57,601 bases of DNA from Bacillota bacterium (GCA_023437715.1 JAEZFK010000051.1:1-57601); one strand, 5' to 3'; shown: positions 17,571-26,663, counted from the stretch's first letter. Numbers and translations: made by a program. The notes: generated from the sequence alone by a model not told the origin.

Positions 17571-18947
17571 CTATTTCATTGCCGCAGCCAGCTTAGTGAA
17601 GAATTCCTCCGGTGTCAGCTGCCCGATTGCAAATTCCACGGAAGCATCCTCGCAGGCCGTCTTAAAGGCATTGGTTCCCCGGTCGTTAAAGGTAACGCCC
17701 GTAATGCTTGTGGACTTGTTGACCATATCCACAAATTCCATCTGAAGGGAGGTTTCGCTGCCGGTTAAGTACTGTGAGAAATTCTGGGCCGACATGCAGA
17801 CGCCCTTTTCCCAGCAAAGCTTTGACCAGTTCTCGGGAAGATACATGTAATTTAATAACCTGATGGCTTCCTCTTTTACGGGAGAGTGGGCTGTAACAGC
17901 ATGACCGCCGCCGTTCCACGCCGCAATGTCCGTATTGGTTCCTTTTCCCCCGTCTACAGTAGGCATATTGAACACGCCGATATTCTTTCTGATTTCTTCC
18001 GGTATGTTTTCATTGGTTGCCATTGACATCTCCCAGCTTCCCATGTAGTACATGGCTGACTGTCCGTTTGTAAACAAATTCATGCTGGTAGCGTAATCCG
18101 TGGTCTCAAAGCCTGTCTGGAACGTTCCTGCATCCACGGTCTTCTTATACAGGTCCAGAACCTTCGCCCATGCCTCGTTGGAGTAATCCCCGTTGTTCAC
18201 CGAGTCTCTTAAATCCTCAGAGGCCGTGGTTCCGTCAAACTGCTGGAACAGGGAGGTAAGGTAAATAGAAAGAGGCCATTTGTCAGAGCCATCCATGGAA
18301 ACCGGAATGACGCCTGCTGCCTTGAAGGTGTCGACTGCCGCCAGAAGCTCAGCATAGGTTGTGGGAACCTTGACGCCGTATTTTTCAAACATGGCCTTGT
18401 TGTAATAGAATGCCATCACATCCGTATTTCTTGCCAGGCCGTATAATTTTCCATCCTTGCTGAAGCCGTCCAGGGCCCCGTTAATGAAGCCGTAGCTCTT
18501 GTAATCCGCCGGATTTAACTCCGCCAGAAGACCTGCGTCAATGACTTCATCCAGGAAGGATGGCTGGCCCCAGGCGCTTACCAGGTCAGGCATATCGGAA
18601 CCGGAGGCGTAAGCCTTGAATTTCGTCTTATAGCTCTCATCGTCCAGAGCTTCTACCTCAATTTTTATATTGGGATTTTCCTTCATGTACTGGTCAAAGA
18701 GCATCTGCTCAATCAACCCCTGTCCGCTGGTGCGGTCCGGAAGGTTGGAAAACACCTTAATCACTACATCCTTGCCCGGAGCTTCCGAAGCAGCCGTTGT
18801 CCCGGCTGCCGTTGTTGCAGCCGCTTCTGTCTGCTTTTCCCCGCTTGCCGCTGTGGTTTCCTGCTTTCCTCCTGAGCCGGAACAGCCTGCCAGGACTGCC
18901 GCTGCCATTGCCCCACATAAGAAAGCTCCGATTCGTCTCTTTTTCAT
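17571..18947 (-). CDS. Carbohydrate ABC transporter substrate-binding lipoprotein
   Basis: A 458-residue lipoprotein. The signal peptide MKKRRIGAFLCGAMAAAVLAGC has a lipobox (VLAGC), and a Thr/Ala/Glu-rich linker of about 35 residues follows before the mature family-1 binding fold (VIKVFSNLPDRTSGQGLIEQML). GAGAGGG precedes the ATG. It heads the second leftward uptake operon, with two permeases and a GH30 enzyme, so its ligand is probably a beta-glucoside or related oligosaccharide. A GC-rich hairpin sits just before the ribosome-binding site. Confidence 0.92.
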   Translation of the reverse strand: MKKRRIGAFLCGAMAAAVLAGCSGSGGKQETTAASGEKQTEAAATTAAGTTAASEAPGKDVVIKVFSNLPDRTSGQGLIEQMLFDQYMKENPNIKIEVEALDDESYKTKFKAYASGSDMPDLVSAWGQPSFLDEVIDAGLLAELNPADYKSYGFINGALDGFSKDGKLYGLARNTDVMAFYYNKAMFEKYGVKVPTTYAELLAAVDTFKAAGVIPVSMDGSDKWPLSIYLTSLFQQFDGTTASEDLRDSVNNGDYSNEAWAKVLDLYKKTVDAGTFQTGFETTDYATSMNLFTNGQSAMYYMGSWEMSMATNENIPEEIRKNIGVFNMPTVDGGKGTNTDIAAWNGGGHAVTAHSPVKEEAIRLLNYMYLPENWSKLCWEKGVCMSAQNFSQYLTGSETSLQMEFVDMVNKSTSITGVTFNDRGTNAFKTACEDASVEFAIGQLTPEEFFTKLAAAMK

Positions 18948-18962
18948 ATCCCTCTCCAATCC

Positions 18963-18978
18963 GCCGCCTCCAGGCGGC
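18963..18978 (-). promoter_or_regulatory. Hairpin beside the binding-protein ribosome-binding site
   Basis: GCCGCCT / AGGCGGC forms a 7-bp stem with a 2-nt closing loop (effectively a 6-bp stem with a 4-nt loop), 8 bp before the GGAGAGGG region. It could protect the 5' end of the mRNA or modulate initiation. The remainder of 18979-19026 holds nothing recognisable. Confidence 0.5.
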
Positions 18979-19026
18979 ACAAAACTTTATTTTCAATTCC
19001 CTTATTGTGCAATCTGTTGCTTTTTT

Positions 19027-19051
19027 TACATCAGCTGATGTATTTATAATA
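19027..19051 (-). promoter_or_regulatory. Candidate promoter and operator of the second uptake operon
   Basis: A perfect 16-bp palindrome TACATCAGCTGATGTA (19027-19042) lies just downstream of a TATTAT box on the minus strand (19046-19051). No good -35 is present, which fits an activator-dependent promoter. The predicted start falls inside the palindrome, so a repressor or response regulator may bind there. Confidence 0.45.
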
Positions 19052-19125
19052 GCAATTTGCCCCGGAAAATAATACACAAAAAATAAAGGGAAATGTTTAA
19101 ATTTTTAATTTTCAAGCGCAGAAAG

Positions 19126-19153
19126 CCCGGGAAGCAGTGTAATGCCTCCCGGA
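19126..19153 (-). terminator. Hairpin downstream of the sensor kinase gene
   Basis: CCGGGAAGC / GCCTCCCGG type arms (19126-19135 and 19144-19153) form a GC-rich stem in the minus direction, followed by GCTTTCT, a weak U tract. It could end the regulator/kinase transcript. Confidence 0.5.
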
Positions 19154-19172
19154 CCCTTATCCTCTTATTAAT

Positions 19173-19214
19173 CTCTTGTATCTCTCCTCTTGTATCTCTC
19201 CTCTTGTATCCCTC
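19173..19214. repeat. Three tandem 14-bp repeats after the kinase gene
   Basis: Three head-to-tail units of CTCTTGTATCTCTC (19173-19186, 19187-19200 and 19201-19214; the last has one change) end 3 bp beyond the stop codon of the kinase. Confidence 0.85.
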
Positions 19215-19217
19215 TCC

Positions 19218-20957
19218 CTATTTTGCTTCCTCCGGTTCCACTGTCCCGGCTGGAATGCGTATGGTAATCTTTGTCCCGGCTCCCAGGACGCTCTGCACCA
19301 GCAGTCCGTAATCCTTTCCATAAATCATCTGGATTCTCCGGTTCACATTGACAACGCCGATGGAGGTGTGCCCCCTCTTTTTCATGGAATAATCTTCCAT
19401 CAGAATATGGGACATGGTTTCCTCCGTCATGCCCACCCCGTCATCACTGACCTGGATATATAAATCTTCCTTTTCCTGCCACGCCGCTATGAGAATATGG
19501 CCCATATCCAGCTTTTCTTCAATGCCGTGGACAATGGCATTTTCAAGGATTGGCTGGATCAGCAGCCGGGGAATATAGAGGTTCATTAAGCTTTCGTCGA
19601 TTTCTATTTCCGCCGCCATCTTATCCCGGTAGCGGTAATTCTGGATAGCAATATAATCCTTTAAGCTTTTCACTTCTTCCCCAAGGCGCACAAAGGACTT
19701 CTTTTCCAGGGAATAGCGCATCATATTGCTTAAGGCAGCCACCATATCCCCGATTTCATCCACGTTCCTGATACGGGCCATCCAGTTAATGGTGTCAAGG
19801 GTATTATACAGAAAGTGGGGATTGATCTGCATCTGCAGGGACTTCATCTGGGCTTCCTGCTTCATGACCTTCTGCTCGTACACCGTATTGACCAGGCTGT
19901 TCATATCCGTCACCATCCGGTTAAAGGTGTGGCTTAACCGCCCGATCTCATCCTCGGAATCCACCTGGCAGTTAATATCAAAATTCCCCTGTCCGAAGTC
20001 TTCCATTGCCTGGGATAAGAACCGGATGGGCCTGGTTATGCCTCTTGAAACCAGAATGGACAGAAAGGCCGTAAGAAAAGCCGTCAAAAGGGCAATGGGA
20101 ATAATCATATTCTTTAGCCTTGTGATATCCGTCATATAATAATCCCTGGGAATGGCAAGCACCATATGCCACCCATTGGAAATGGCTCCGCTGTTATAAA
20201 CGCTGTAAAAGGTATTGTCCACCTGGACATTATTGTAGAAAGCCTCTTTTTCCCCGAAATATTTCCGGTAAGGCTCGCCCAGCATCTCACCTGATAAAGC
20301 TTTCGATTCTGTGGCCAGAATCCTTCCTTCTTCGTTTACGAGGAAAATCCGGCCGGACTTGGTCAAATCAATATCCGCAATGATATCGTATAAGCTTTTT
20401 TCATTGACATCCAGGGCAATGTAGCCCAAAAGAGACTGGTTGGGAAAGGCGTAAAGCTTTTTCATCAGGACAATATGGTTCTTATCCACCGCCCAATACT
20501 GCTTCTCATTCCGTATGTAACTGGTAATATCAAGAGGAGGGCCGTTGCGGGTCTTTGTATAGGTATACTCCTTTCCCCCCTGGGAACGTATGCTGATTGC
20601 ATTGATCTCCTGGCGCAGAAGAACATAGGAGGCCAGTATTTCCCGGATATCGCTGTGAAGCTTATAATAATCCACCCGGTTTTGGAGCGCCTGACTTTCC
20701 CCTTTCAAGGACGCCTGAATGGTATTATTTCCGTTGATATAAAAGGCCACATTTTCAATATCCGATACCGTACTGTCAATCTTTGACAAGGTCACTGACG
20801 CCAGATTCTTCAGATAATCATTTGTCTTATCCGCCAGCATCTGTTTGGAATAGTAAAATTCCAGATAGGATAATAAAATGACAGGAATCAGGATCATGGT
20901 CAGTAAAATGAACAGCAGCTTGCTTTGAAAGCTCTGCCTGGGAAACCATTTTCTCAT
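19218..20957 (-). CDS. Sensor histidine kinase, YesM type
   Basis: A 579-residue kinase. Membrane helices at about 13-33 and 280-300 enclose a Cache-like extracellular sensor. A HAMP domain follows (SRGITRPIRFLSQAMEDFGQGNF), then a coiled linker, the phosphoacceptor motif MQINPHFLYNTLD (His near 384), and an ATPase domain with N box (LIQPILENAIVHGI) and G box (VSDDGVGM). It overlaps the upstream regulator by 4 bp. The pair lies upstream of, and in the same direction as, the GH30 uptake operon, which it likely controls. Confidence 0.93.
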   Translation of the reverse strand: MRKWFPRQSFQSKLLFILLTMILIPVILLSYLEFYYSKQMLADKTNDYLKNLASVTLSKIDSTVSDIENVAFYINGNNTIQASLKGESQALQNRVDYYKLHSDIREILASYVLLRQEINAISIRSQGGKEYTYTKTRNGPPLDITSYIRNEKQYWAVDKNHIVLMKKLYAFPNQSLLGYIALDVNEKSLYDIIADIDLTKSGRIFLVNEEGRILATESKALSGEMLGEPYRKYFGEKEAFYNNVQVDNTFYSVYNSGAISNGWHMVLAIPRDYYMTDITRLKNMIIPIALLTAFLTAFLSILVSRGITRPIRFLSQAMEDFGQGNFDINCQVDSEDEIGRLSHTFNRMVTDMNSLVNTVYEQKVMKQEAQMKSLQMQINPHFLYNTLDTINWMARIRNVDEIGDMVAALSNMMRYSLEKKSFVRLGEEVKSLKDYIAIQNYRYRDKMAAEIEIDESLMNLYIPRLLIQPILENAIVHGIEEKLDMGHILIAAWQEKEDLYIQVSDDGVGMTEETMSHILMEDYSMKKRGHTSIGVVNVNRRIQMIYGKDYGLLVQSVLGAGTKITIRIPAGTVEPEEAK

Positions 20958-21784
20958 AGTTTATCCGTTTCCATGAATTTTTGAAAGGGATTGGTTGCAC
21001 ATTGGCCGGATTTCCGGTACTCATAGGGCGTCATGCCGTACTTTTTCTTAAATATCTGCCCGAAGTACCGTTCGTCGGAAATCCCTACCCTGCGGCATAT
21101 CTCCCCGTTCTTCATCTTCGTGTCCTTTAAATATCTCGCCGCATAATACATTCTGACAGAGGTGAGAATATCCAGGAAAGTATAGCCCGTCTCTTTTTTT
21201 ATGTAATGGCTCATGTAAACCGTTGTGAAATGGAACTCCTCCGACAGCACGGACAGGGTCAGCTCCTTTTCATAGTTCGCATAAATAAACTGGATGATCC
21301 GGTCAATCCTTTCCTCCTCCGCCTCCATCAGGGCTTCCGCCGGTTTTAACAGCAGGGAAAAATCCTGTACCCTGGACTCCAGCTGTTCTAATCTCATTTT
21401 TGTATTCTTTTCACTGTCATATTTCAGGCATGCGTTTGTCACGCACCGGATGATCTCCTGAGGCGTGGAGGGCTTTAGAATATAATCAAATACACCCAGG
21501 GAAATCGCCTCCCTGGCATATTCAAATTCCCCGTATCCCGTTAAAAGAATCACCTTTGCATCGGGATAGTTCTGCAGGGTTATTTTTGCAAGCTCAATTC
21601 CCGACAGCCCCGGCATCCGGATATCTGTCAGCAAAATGTCGACCTCACGGCTGTTGACCCATTCGGCCGCTTCAATTCCATCCTTTAGAAGCCCCGCCAG
21701 TTCAATCCCGTTTTCCCTCCAGGGAAGCATGCTAAGCCCCTGCCGGATCGTCGCTTCATCATCCACGATCAATAATCGATACAT
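20954..21784 (-). CDS. Two-component response regulator, YesN/AraC type (short form)
   Basis: A 276-residue regulator with an N-terminal receiver (LLIVDDEATIRQGL; phosphoacceptor Asp in DILLTDIRMP near 55; conserved Lys in YILKP near 105). A short coiled linker follows, then a C-terminal AraC helix-turn-helix (LSVLSEEFHFTTVYMSHYIKKETGY and ICRRVGISDERYFGQIFKKKYGMTPYEYR). It lacks the long middle domain of the 9357 regulator (540 residues). GGGGGAT precedes the ATG. It is translationally coupled to the kinase. Confidence 0.93.
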   Translation of the reverse strand: MYRLLIVDDEATIRQGLSMLPWRENGIELAGLLKDGIEAAEWVNSREVDILLTDIRMPGLSGIELAKITLQNYPDAKVILLTGYGEFEYAREAISLGVFDYILKPSTPQEIIRCVTNACLKYDSEKNTKMRLEQLESRVQDFSLLLKPAEALMEAEEERIDRIIQFIYANYEKELTLSVLSEEFHFTTVYMSHYIKKETGYTFLDILTSVRMYYAARYLKDTKMKNGEICRRVGISDERYFGQIFKKKYGMTPYEYRKSGQCATNPFQKFMETDKL

Positions 21785-21957
21785 CGTAATCCCCCATTAC
21801 CTGTCTTTAGAAGTCATTATAACGCGGATTTCTCCCTTTTACAATGGGAACCTTCCCGGGCCCGGTGCCCTGTGAATATTCAGTTGACATTTGAGAGGCG
21901 GAATTATATCATAAATTATAAGACAAGAAAAAGGAAAATATATAAGGAGGTGGTTAT

Positions 21958-22725
21958 ATGAAGCGGATGCCTGTATTATTTGTGGGACATGGTTCGCCCA
22001 TGAACGCAATTGAAGAAAATCCATTTGTAGAGGAGTGGAAAGCTTTGGGAGAGAGGCTCCCAAGACCGGAAGCCATACTGTCTGTGTCTGCTCACTGGTA
22101 TACAAAGGATACCAGAATTACGGATTCAGAGGCCCCGAGGACGGTTTATGACATGTACGGGTTTCCGGAGGAGCTGTATAAGATTGTTTATCCTGCAAAG
22201 GGTTCCCCTCATTTTGCCCATCTGGCCCAAAGCCTTGTGAGCCGCAGGGTTATGACTGATAATTCCTGGGGCCATGACCATGGAACCTGGTCCGTCCTTC
22301 ACCGAATGTATCCCCAGGCGGATATCCCGGTGTTCCAGCTCAGTGTGGACAGAAATGCCTCTGCCGCTGAGCATTACGAAATCGGAAAAGAGCTTTCCGC
22401 CCTCCGGGAACAGGGGGTATTAATCTTTGGAAGCGGCAACGTTGTCCACAACCTTACAAGGGTTGACTGGGATATGGATGGGGGCTATTCCTGGGCGGAA
22501 GAATTTGACCTCTACATAAAGGAAAATATTTTAGCAGGAAGAGAAGAGCATGTGATCGCATATGGGAACGCCGGAAGCTGCGCCTCCTTAGCCGTTCCTA
22601 TGGCGGACCATTTTTCTCCCCTGCTGTATGTTCTGGGAGCGGCAAGGGACGTGGAACATATATCCGTATTTAATGAGGCCTGTGTCCTGGGGTCACTTTC
22701 CATGACCAGCTATTTGTTCGAATAA
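21958..22725 (+). CDS. Class III extradiol ring-cleavage dioxygenase family protein (DODA/YgiD-like)
   Basis: A 255-residue protein. The conserved metal-site and active-site motifs are present: GHGSPMNAI (His11), SAHWYT, GHDHGTW, FGSGNVVHNL and ADHFSPLL. Members such as E. coli YgiD cleave DOPA-like catechols with O2 and a divalent metal. In a probable anaerobe the O2-dependent reaction is doubtful, so the true role is open. AAGGAGG precedes the ATG. The gene is isolated, convergent with the ABC exporter, with only 15 bp between the stops. Confidence 0.88.
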   Translation: MKRMPVLFVGHGSPMNAIEENPFVEEWKALGERLPRPEAILSVSAHWYTKDTRITDSEAPRTVYDMYGFPEELYKIVYPAKGSPHFAHLAQSLVSRRVMTDNSWGHDHGTWSVLHRMYPQADIPVFQLSVDRNASAAEHYEIGKELSALREQGVLIFGSGNVVHNLTRVDWDMDGGYSWAEEFDLYIKENILAGREEHVIAYGNAGSCASLAVPMADHFSPLLYVLGAARDVEHISVFNEACVLGSLSMTSYLFE

Positions 22726-22740
22726 TTAGGACGGAATGGA

Positions 22741-24588
22741 TTAACCCTGGAGTGTCTTTCCCATCTGGCTCATGACCATTTCATAATAACGGCCTTTCTG
22801 GTCCATCAGGCTTTGGTGATTTCCATTTTCCAGAATCTGTCCGTCACCAATCACCATAATGTGGTCCGCATCACGGATTGTTGAAAGGCGGTGAGCGATC
22901 AAAAAGCTTGTTCGGTTCTGCATGAGGCTGACCAAAGCCTTCTGTATTTCTTTCTCCGTCTTTGTATCGACGCTGCTTGTGGCTTCATCCAGGATTAAAA
23001 TCGGGCTGCCGCAAAGAACTGCTCTTGCAATGGATATGAGCTGCCTTTGCCCCTGGCTTAAATTATCGGTGGCTGCGGAAACGTTTGTCCCATAGCCCTT
23101 GGGGAGCTTGCTTATAAAGTCATGGGCATGGGCAATTTTTGCCGCATTAATCACGTCTTCCTCTGTGGCGTCATTCCTGGAATAGCGGATATTATCCATA
23201 ATCGTTCCGCTGAACAGGCTGGTGTCCTGAAGCACAACGGAGAAGCATCTTCTCAAGCTGTCCCGCCTGATGTGGGTAATGGGTATCCTGTCAATCATGA
23301 TTTCACCGCTGTCCGCATCATAAAACCGGGTTAAAAGATTGACAATTGTGGTTTTACCGGCACCGGTTTCTCCGACTAATGCAATTACCTCACCCGGATT
23401 TACCTGAAAACTTACGTTTTTGAGAATCGGCTTTGTCTTATCATAAGAAAAACTCACATTATGAAAAGAAACCTCTCCCACAGGGTGCTGGATCTCTATT
23501 GCATCTGCAGGATCCCCGGTTTCTTCCTCATAATCCAATATTTCGAAAACCCGCTCTGCTCCGGCCAGTGCAGATTGTATCGTATTAAACATTCCTGCCA
23601 CTGAATTTAAGGGTTGTGCAAATTGCTTCGAGTAGCTTAAAAAGCTCACAACCGTACCCACTTTCAGACCGTAGCTTACGGACAGGATACCGCCTAAGAT
23701 CGCAACAACTGCAAACACAAAATTATTAATGACATTCATTAAGGGCATCATATAACCGGACCAGACCTGAGCCTTATTGCTGCTTTCACATAAGCGCTCA
23801 TTGATTTCTTTGAACTGATCAATGGCATCCCTTTGCCTGTCAAAGGCTTTCACCATTTTTAAACCAAGAATATTCTCTTCAATAACGCCATTAAGTGCGC
23901 CAAGGCTTCTCTGCTGTGCCAAAAAGTAAGCACGGCTTTTGGAGGCAATGGTTTTTGTTAATAAGGAAACCAGGGGCACGCACAGTAAAACCACAAAGGT
24001 AAGGGGCAGATTTAAACTGATCATTACAGACAGGGAACCCACAAGGGTTAAGATGCTGGCGATCAGCTGCGTCGTTGTCTGCGCTATGGTGGAGCTGATA
24101 TTATCCACGTCGTTTGTAATTCTGCTCATTGTATCTCCATGGGACCGTGTATCATAAAATCCAAGGGGAAGCTTCTGCATTTTTTCAAAAAATTCAGTAC
24201 GAAGCGTAAAAACCAGCTTTTGGGAAACTCGCAGCATCACCACACCGTTTATTAAATTAAGCATCCAATTGGCCAGATATAGGCTTAATATAAGGAGCAG
24301 TAGGGAAACCAGCCTGCCCGAATCCACGCTCCTGTCCCCGATATCAAAGGTATTGAATGTCTTACCCACATAATATGGAATGGCCACTGATATCAGGGAA
24401 GAAATGACAGTCAAAAAAATTGCCGCAAATATGGTCTTGCCCCACCGCATATAGATTTTAACAATCCGGATCAGGGTTCCTTTTGTATTCCGGGGCTTAG
24501 CACCCGGGGCAAAGCGATTGCTTCCGGTTCCCAGGCGGTGCCCCATGGTTGGTACCTTTGGCTGCTGCTCAGTGAATTTTTCTGCCAT
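22741..24588 (-). CDS. ABC exporter half-transporter (catalytically complete partner)
   Basis: A 615-residue fused membrane-ATPase subunit (MdlB/LmrD-like): six membrane helices, then the nucleotide-binding domain with Walker A GETGAGKTT, signature LSQGQ, Walker B plus catalytic Glu in ILILDEATSSVD, and switch His in IAHRLSTI. It has a roughly 50-residue N-terminal extension before the first helix. It is encoded 3 bp after the 24592-26310 partner and is expected to form a heterodimeric exporter. Substrate unknown, likely drugs, lipids or peptides. Confidence 0.93.
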   Translation of the reverse strand: MAEKFTEQQPKVPTMGHRLGTGSNRFAPGAKPRNTKGTLIRIVKIYMRWGKTIFAAIFLTVISSLISVAIPYYVGKTFNTFDIGDRSVDSGRLVSLLLLILSLYLANWMLNLINGVVMLRVSQKLVFTLRTEFFEKMQKLPLGFYDTRSHGDTMSRITNDVDNISSTIAQTTTQLIASILTLVGSLSVMISLNLPLTFVVLLCVPLVSLLTKTIASKSRAYFLAQQRSLGALNGVIEENILGLKMVKAFDRQRDAIDQFKEINERLCESSNKAQVWSGYMMPLMNVINNFVFAVVAILGGILSVSYGLKVGTVVSFLSYSKQFAQPLNSVAGMFNTIQSALAGAERVFEILDYEEETGDPADAIEIQHPVGEVSFHNVSFSYDKTKPILKNVSFQVNPGEVIALVGETGAGKTTIVNLLTRFYDADSGEIMIDRIPITHIRRDSLRRCFSVVLQDTSLFSGTIMDNIRYSRNDATEEDVINAAKIAHAHDFISKLPKGYGTNVSAATDNLSQGQRQLISIARAVLCGSPILILDEATSSVDTKTEKEIQKALVSLMQNRTSFLIAHRLSTIRDADHIMVIGDGQILENGNHQSLMDQKGRYYEMVMSQMGKTLQG

Positions 24589-24591
24589 ACC

Positions 24592-26310
24592 TTATGCCTC
24601 CCTGCCGCTTTCAATCTGTGTGCGATAAATGTCCTGATAAACCTCACAGGAGTTCATTAATTCCTCATGTGTACCAAATCCTACTTTTCCGCCATTTTCC
24701 ATAACCAGAATTTTATCCGCGGACATGGCTGTTCCGCAACGCTGTGTGATCATAATGATCGTCTGATTAAAGGCCTTATTCTTAAGATTTTCCCTTATCT
24801 TTGCCTCGGTAACAGCATCCAGGGCGCTGGTTGCGTCATCTAAAATCAATATAGGGGCTTTTTTTAAAATTCCCCGGGCGATGGAAAGGCGCTGCTTCTG
24901 CCCTCCTGACAAATTAACTCCGCCGCTTCCAAGAAGGCTGTCATAGCCGTCAGGCATCTCCATGACAAAGTCTGCCTGGGTTTTTTCAACTGCCTGCCGC
25001 AGATCATCAATGGAGGCGAGTTTATCTCCCCATCTGAGATTTTCCGCCACTGATCCCGAAAACAGCATTGAGTTCTGGGGGACGATGGCCACATTGCTCC
25101 GGACCTCATCTGCGCCCAGCTCTTTTATATCATAATTGTCCAGAATTATTTTCCCGCTGTCCACATCATAAAAACGAAGCAGCAGCCAGGTAATGGTTGA
25201 TTTACCGCTTCCGGTGGGGCCGATAACCGCAAGGCTTTCCCCGCTGTTTACGGAGAAAGAAAGCTCTTTGATTGCTGGAACTCCACTGCCGCCCGGATAG
25301 GCAAAGGTGACATTTTCAAAGGTGATTTTCCCGCTCAGCCTTCTATGTTCATTGCTTCTCAAACAATCCTCTTCACAGTCAAACACCTCACCGATTCTGG
25401 CCGTAGAAGCTTTGGTCCGGACGAACATAGTAAATACATTGGTTATCATAATCAGAGAAGTGAGTATCTGTGCCATATAAATTGTAAACGCCGTAATAAC
25501 TCCCGTATTAGCCAGATTCATGGTAAATAATCTGCTCCCGATATAAATCACAACAGCTGTTCCGACTCCCACAACCAGTGATAAAAGAGGGGAGATAATT
25601 GTAATGACCATTTGGGAGGATATTCCCTTCTGCGTCAAATTCAAGTTAGCCTCTTCAAACTTATCCCTTTCCGTTTCAAAAGTACCAAATGCTTTGATGA
25701 GACGGACGCCGATCAAATATTCCTGTACTTTTGAATTAACCTGATCCATGGCTTTTTGCAGCTGATAGAATCTGGGATAGCTGATTTTCATACTGATATA
25801 AATTAATACGGTAACGGCAGCTACCACTCCATAGATAACCAGGCTGAGGCGAAAGTTGAGCAGGCTTGCCAGTACAATACTGCCGATACAAAGAATAGGA
25901 GCCTTAAGAAAAATACGCATCACTCCATTTACGAATTGTATAATTTGAGAAGTATCATTTGTCATCCTGGTTATGAGTGAACCGCTTTCGACTTTATCCG
26001 CACTCATTTCCGAAAAAGACATGATTTTTTCAAATAAGTCTGCCCTTAAATCTGCGCCCATTCTTTGAGAAACGCGGCTTGACAGAATATTTCGTGAAAC
26101 GGCAAAGCAAGCGCCTGTCACGGTTACAATGAGCATCAGCATCCCCCAGTAATAAACCTCTTCCAGAGAGCCTTTCTCAATTCCGCTGTTTACGATATGT
26201 GACATCAGTGTAGGCCCCAGCAAATCGCAGACTGCTTCCAGGGTCACACACAAAACCGCTGTAAAAAACGGCATTTTGTATCTTTTGAAATACTTTCCAT
26301 AAAGCTTCAT
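24592..26310 (-). CDS. ABC exporter half-transporter (degenerate-site partner)
   Basis: A 572-residue fused membrane-ATPase subunit (MdlA/LmrC-like). Walker A is GPTGSGKST and the signature is LSGGQ, but the catalytic Glu is replaced by Asp (ILILDDATSALD) and the switch His by Gln (MITQRCGTA). Both changes mark the non-hydrolysing site of heterodimeric exporters such as TM287/288. The ATG overlaps the end of a broken marR gene as TAATG, so the two were once translationally coupled. GCAGGAA is the ribosome-binding site. Confidence 0.93.
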   Translation of the reverse strand: MKLYGKYFKRYKMPFFTAVLCVTLEAVCDLLGPTLMSHIVNSGIEKGSLEEVYYWGMLMLIVTVTGACFAVSRNILSSRVSQRMGADLRADLFEKIMSFSEMSADKVESGSLITRMTNDTSQIIQFVNGVMRIFLKAPILCIGSIVLASLLNFRLSLVIYGVVAAVTVLIYISMKISYPRFYQLQKAMDQVNSKVQEYLIGVRLIKAFGTFETERDKFEEANLNLTQKGISSQMVITIISPLLSLVVGVGTAVVIYIGSRLFTMNLANTGVITAFTIYMAQILTSLIMITNVFTMFVRTKASTARIGEVFDCEEDCLRSNEHRRLSGKITFENVTFAYPGGSGVPAIKELSFSVNSGESLAVIGPTGSGKSTITWLLLRFYDVDSGKIILDNYDIKELGADEVRSNVAIVPQNSMLFSGSVAENLRWGDKLASIDDLRQAVEKTQADFVMEMPDGYDSLLGSGGVNLSGGQKQRLSIARGILKKAPILILDDATSALDAVTEAKIRENLKNKAFNQTIIMITQRCGTAMSADKILVMENGGKVGFGTHEELMNSCEVYQDIYRTQIESGREA

Positions 26311-26446
26311 TATTTATTCCTGCTTCCGTTATGTTCTATTTGCCTGGCCCAGGCTGCCATTATACTGCTCTTATTAAATCATTGAATATGTCCATCAATT
26401 TATCATGCATATTATATTTATTCAGATTAACATGTGATCTCACCAT
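26310..26446 (-). pseudogene. Collapsed MarR-type repressor gene
   Basis: AAGGAG precedes an ATG at 26446 that opens a 28-codon frame ending at TAA (26360-26362). It contains KYNMHDKLMDIFNDLIRA, which looks like a MarR N-terminal helix. In another frame a tail ending AAWARQIEHNGSRNK stops in TAATG overlapping the exporter start, as real marR genes do in such operons. Roughly 100 codons, including the whole winged helix, are missing. The family is inferred from the start, end, position and operator; the fragments are too short for certainty. Confidence 0.55.
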
Positions 26447-26474
26447 TTATCTTCTCCTTTTCTTATTTTATAAA

Positions 26475-26492
26475 TACTCTTTTAATAGAGTA
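26475..26492. promoter_or_regulatory. MarR-type operator in the exporter promoter region
   Basis: The perfect inverted repeat TACTCT-N6-AGAGTA lies 29 bp upstream of the broken marR start. TTGATA (in the 30-bp repeat) lies 17 bp before its TACTCT, suggesting overlap with the promoter. Confidence 0.55.
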
Positions 26493-26500
26493 CTCTTTAT

Positions 26501-26530
26501 CTTACTGACTATCAATATTAAGTTTTCAAT
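26501..26530. repeat. 30-bp repeat, copy 2
   Basis: Identical to 133-162. It supplies a possible -35 (TTGATA on the minus strand) for the marR/exporter operon. On the plus strand, an open frame without a start runs from 26509 through this repeat to a TAA at 26629-26631 (tail EESKRGLCFEKGLKE) and is followed at once by a terminator. That may be the 3' remnant of a lost gene. Confidence 0.8.
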
Positions 26531-26623
26531 TCACGGTAATTTGTTTAAATACCAGGTCAATCCCATCGTCTGAACGAACTAAAGAAGAAAGCAAACGAGG
26601 CCTTTGCTTCGAAAAAGGACTGA

Positions 26624-26663
26624 AAGAATAAGGAACCAGTGCTATGAATCCTTGTTCTTTTTT
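26624..26663 (+). terminator. Orphan rho-independent terminator
   Basis: An 11-bp stem with one G.U pair (26624-26634 and 26649-26659) is followed by T6. No intact plus-strand gene lies before it; it suggests that a rightward gene once ended here. Confidence 0.75.
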
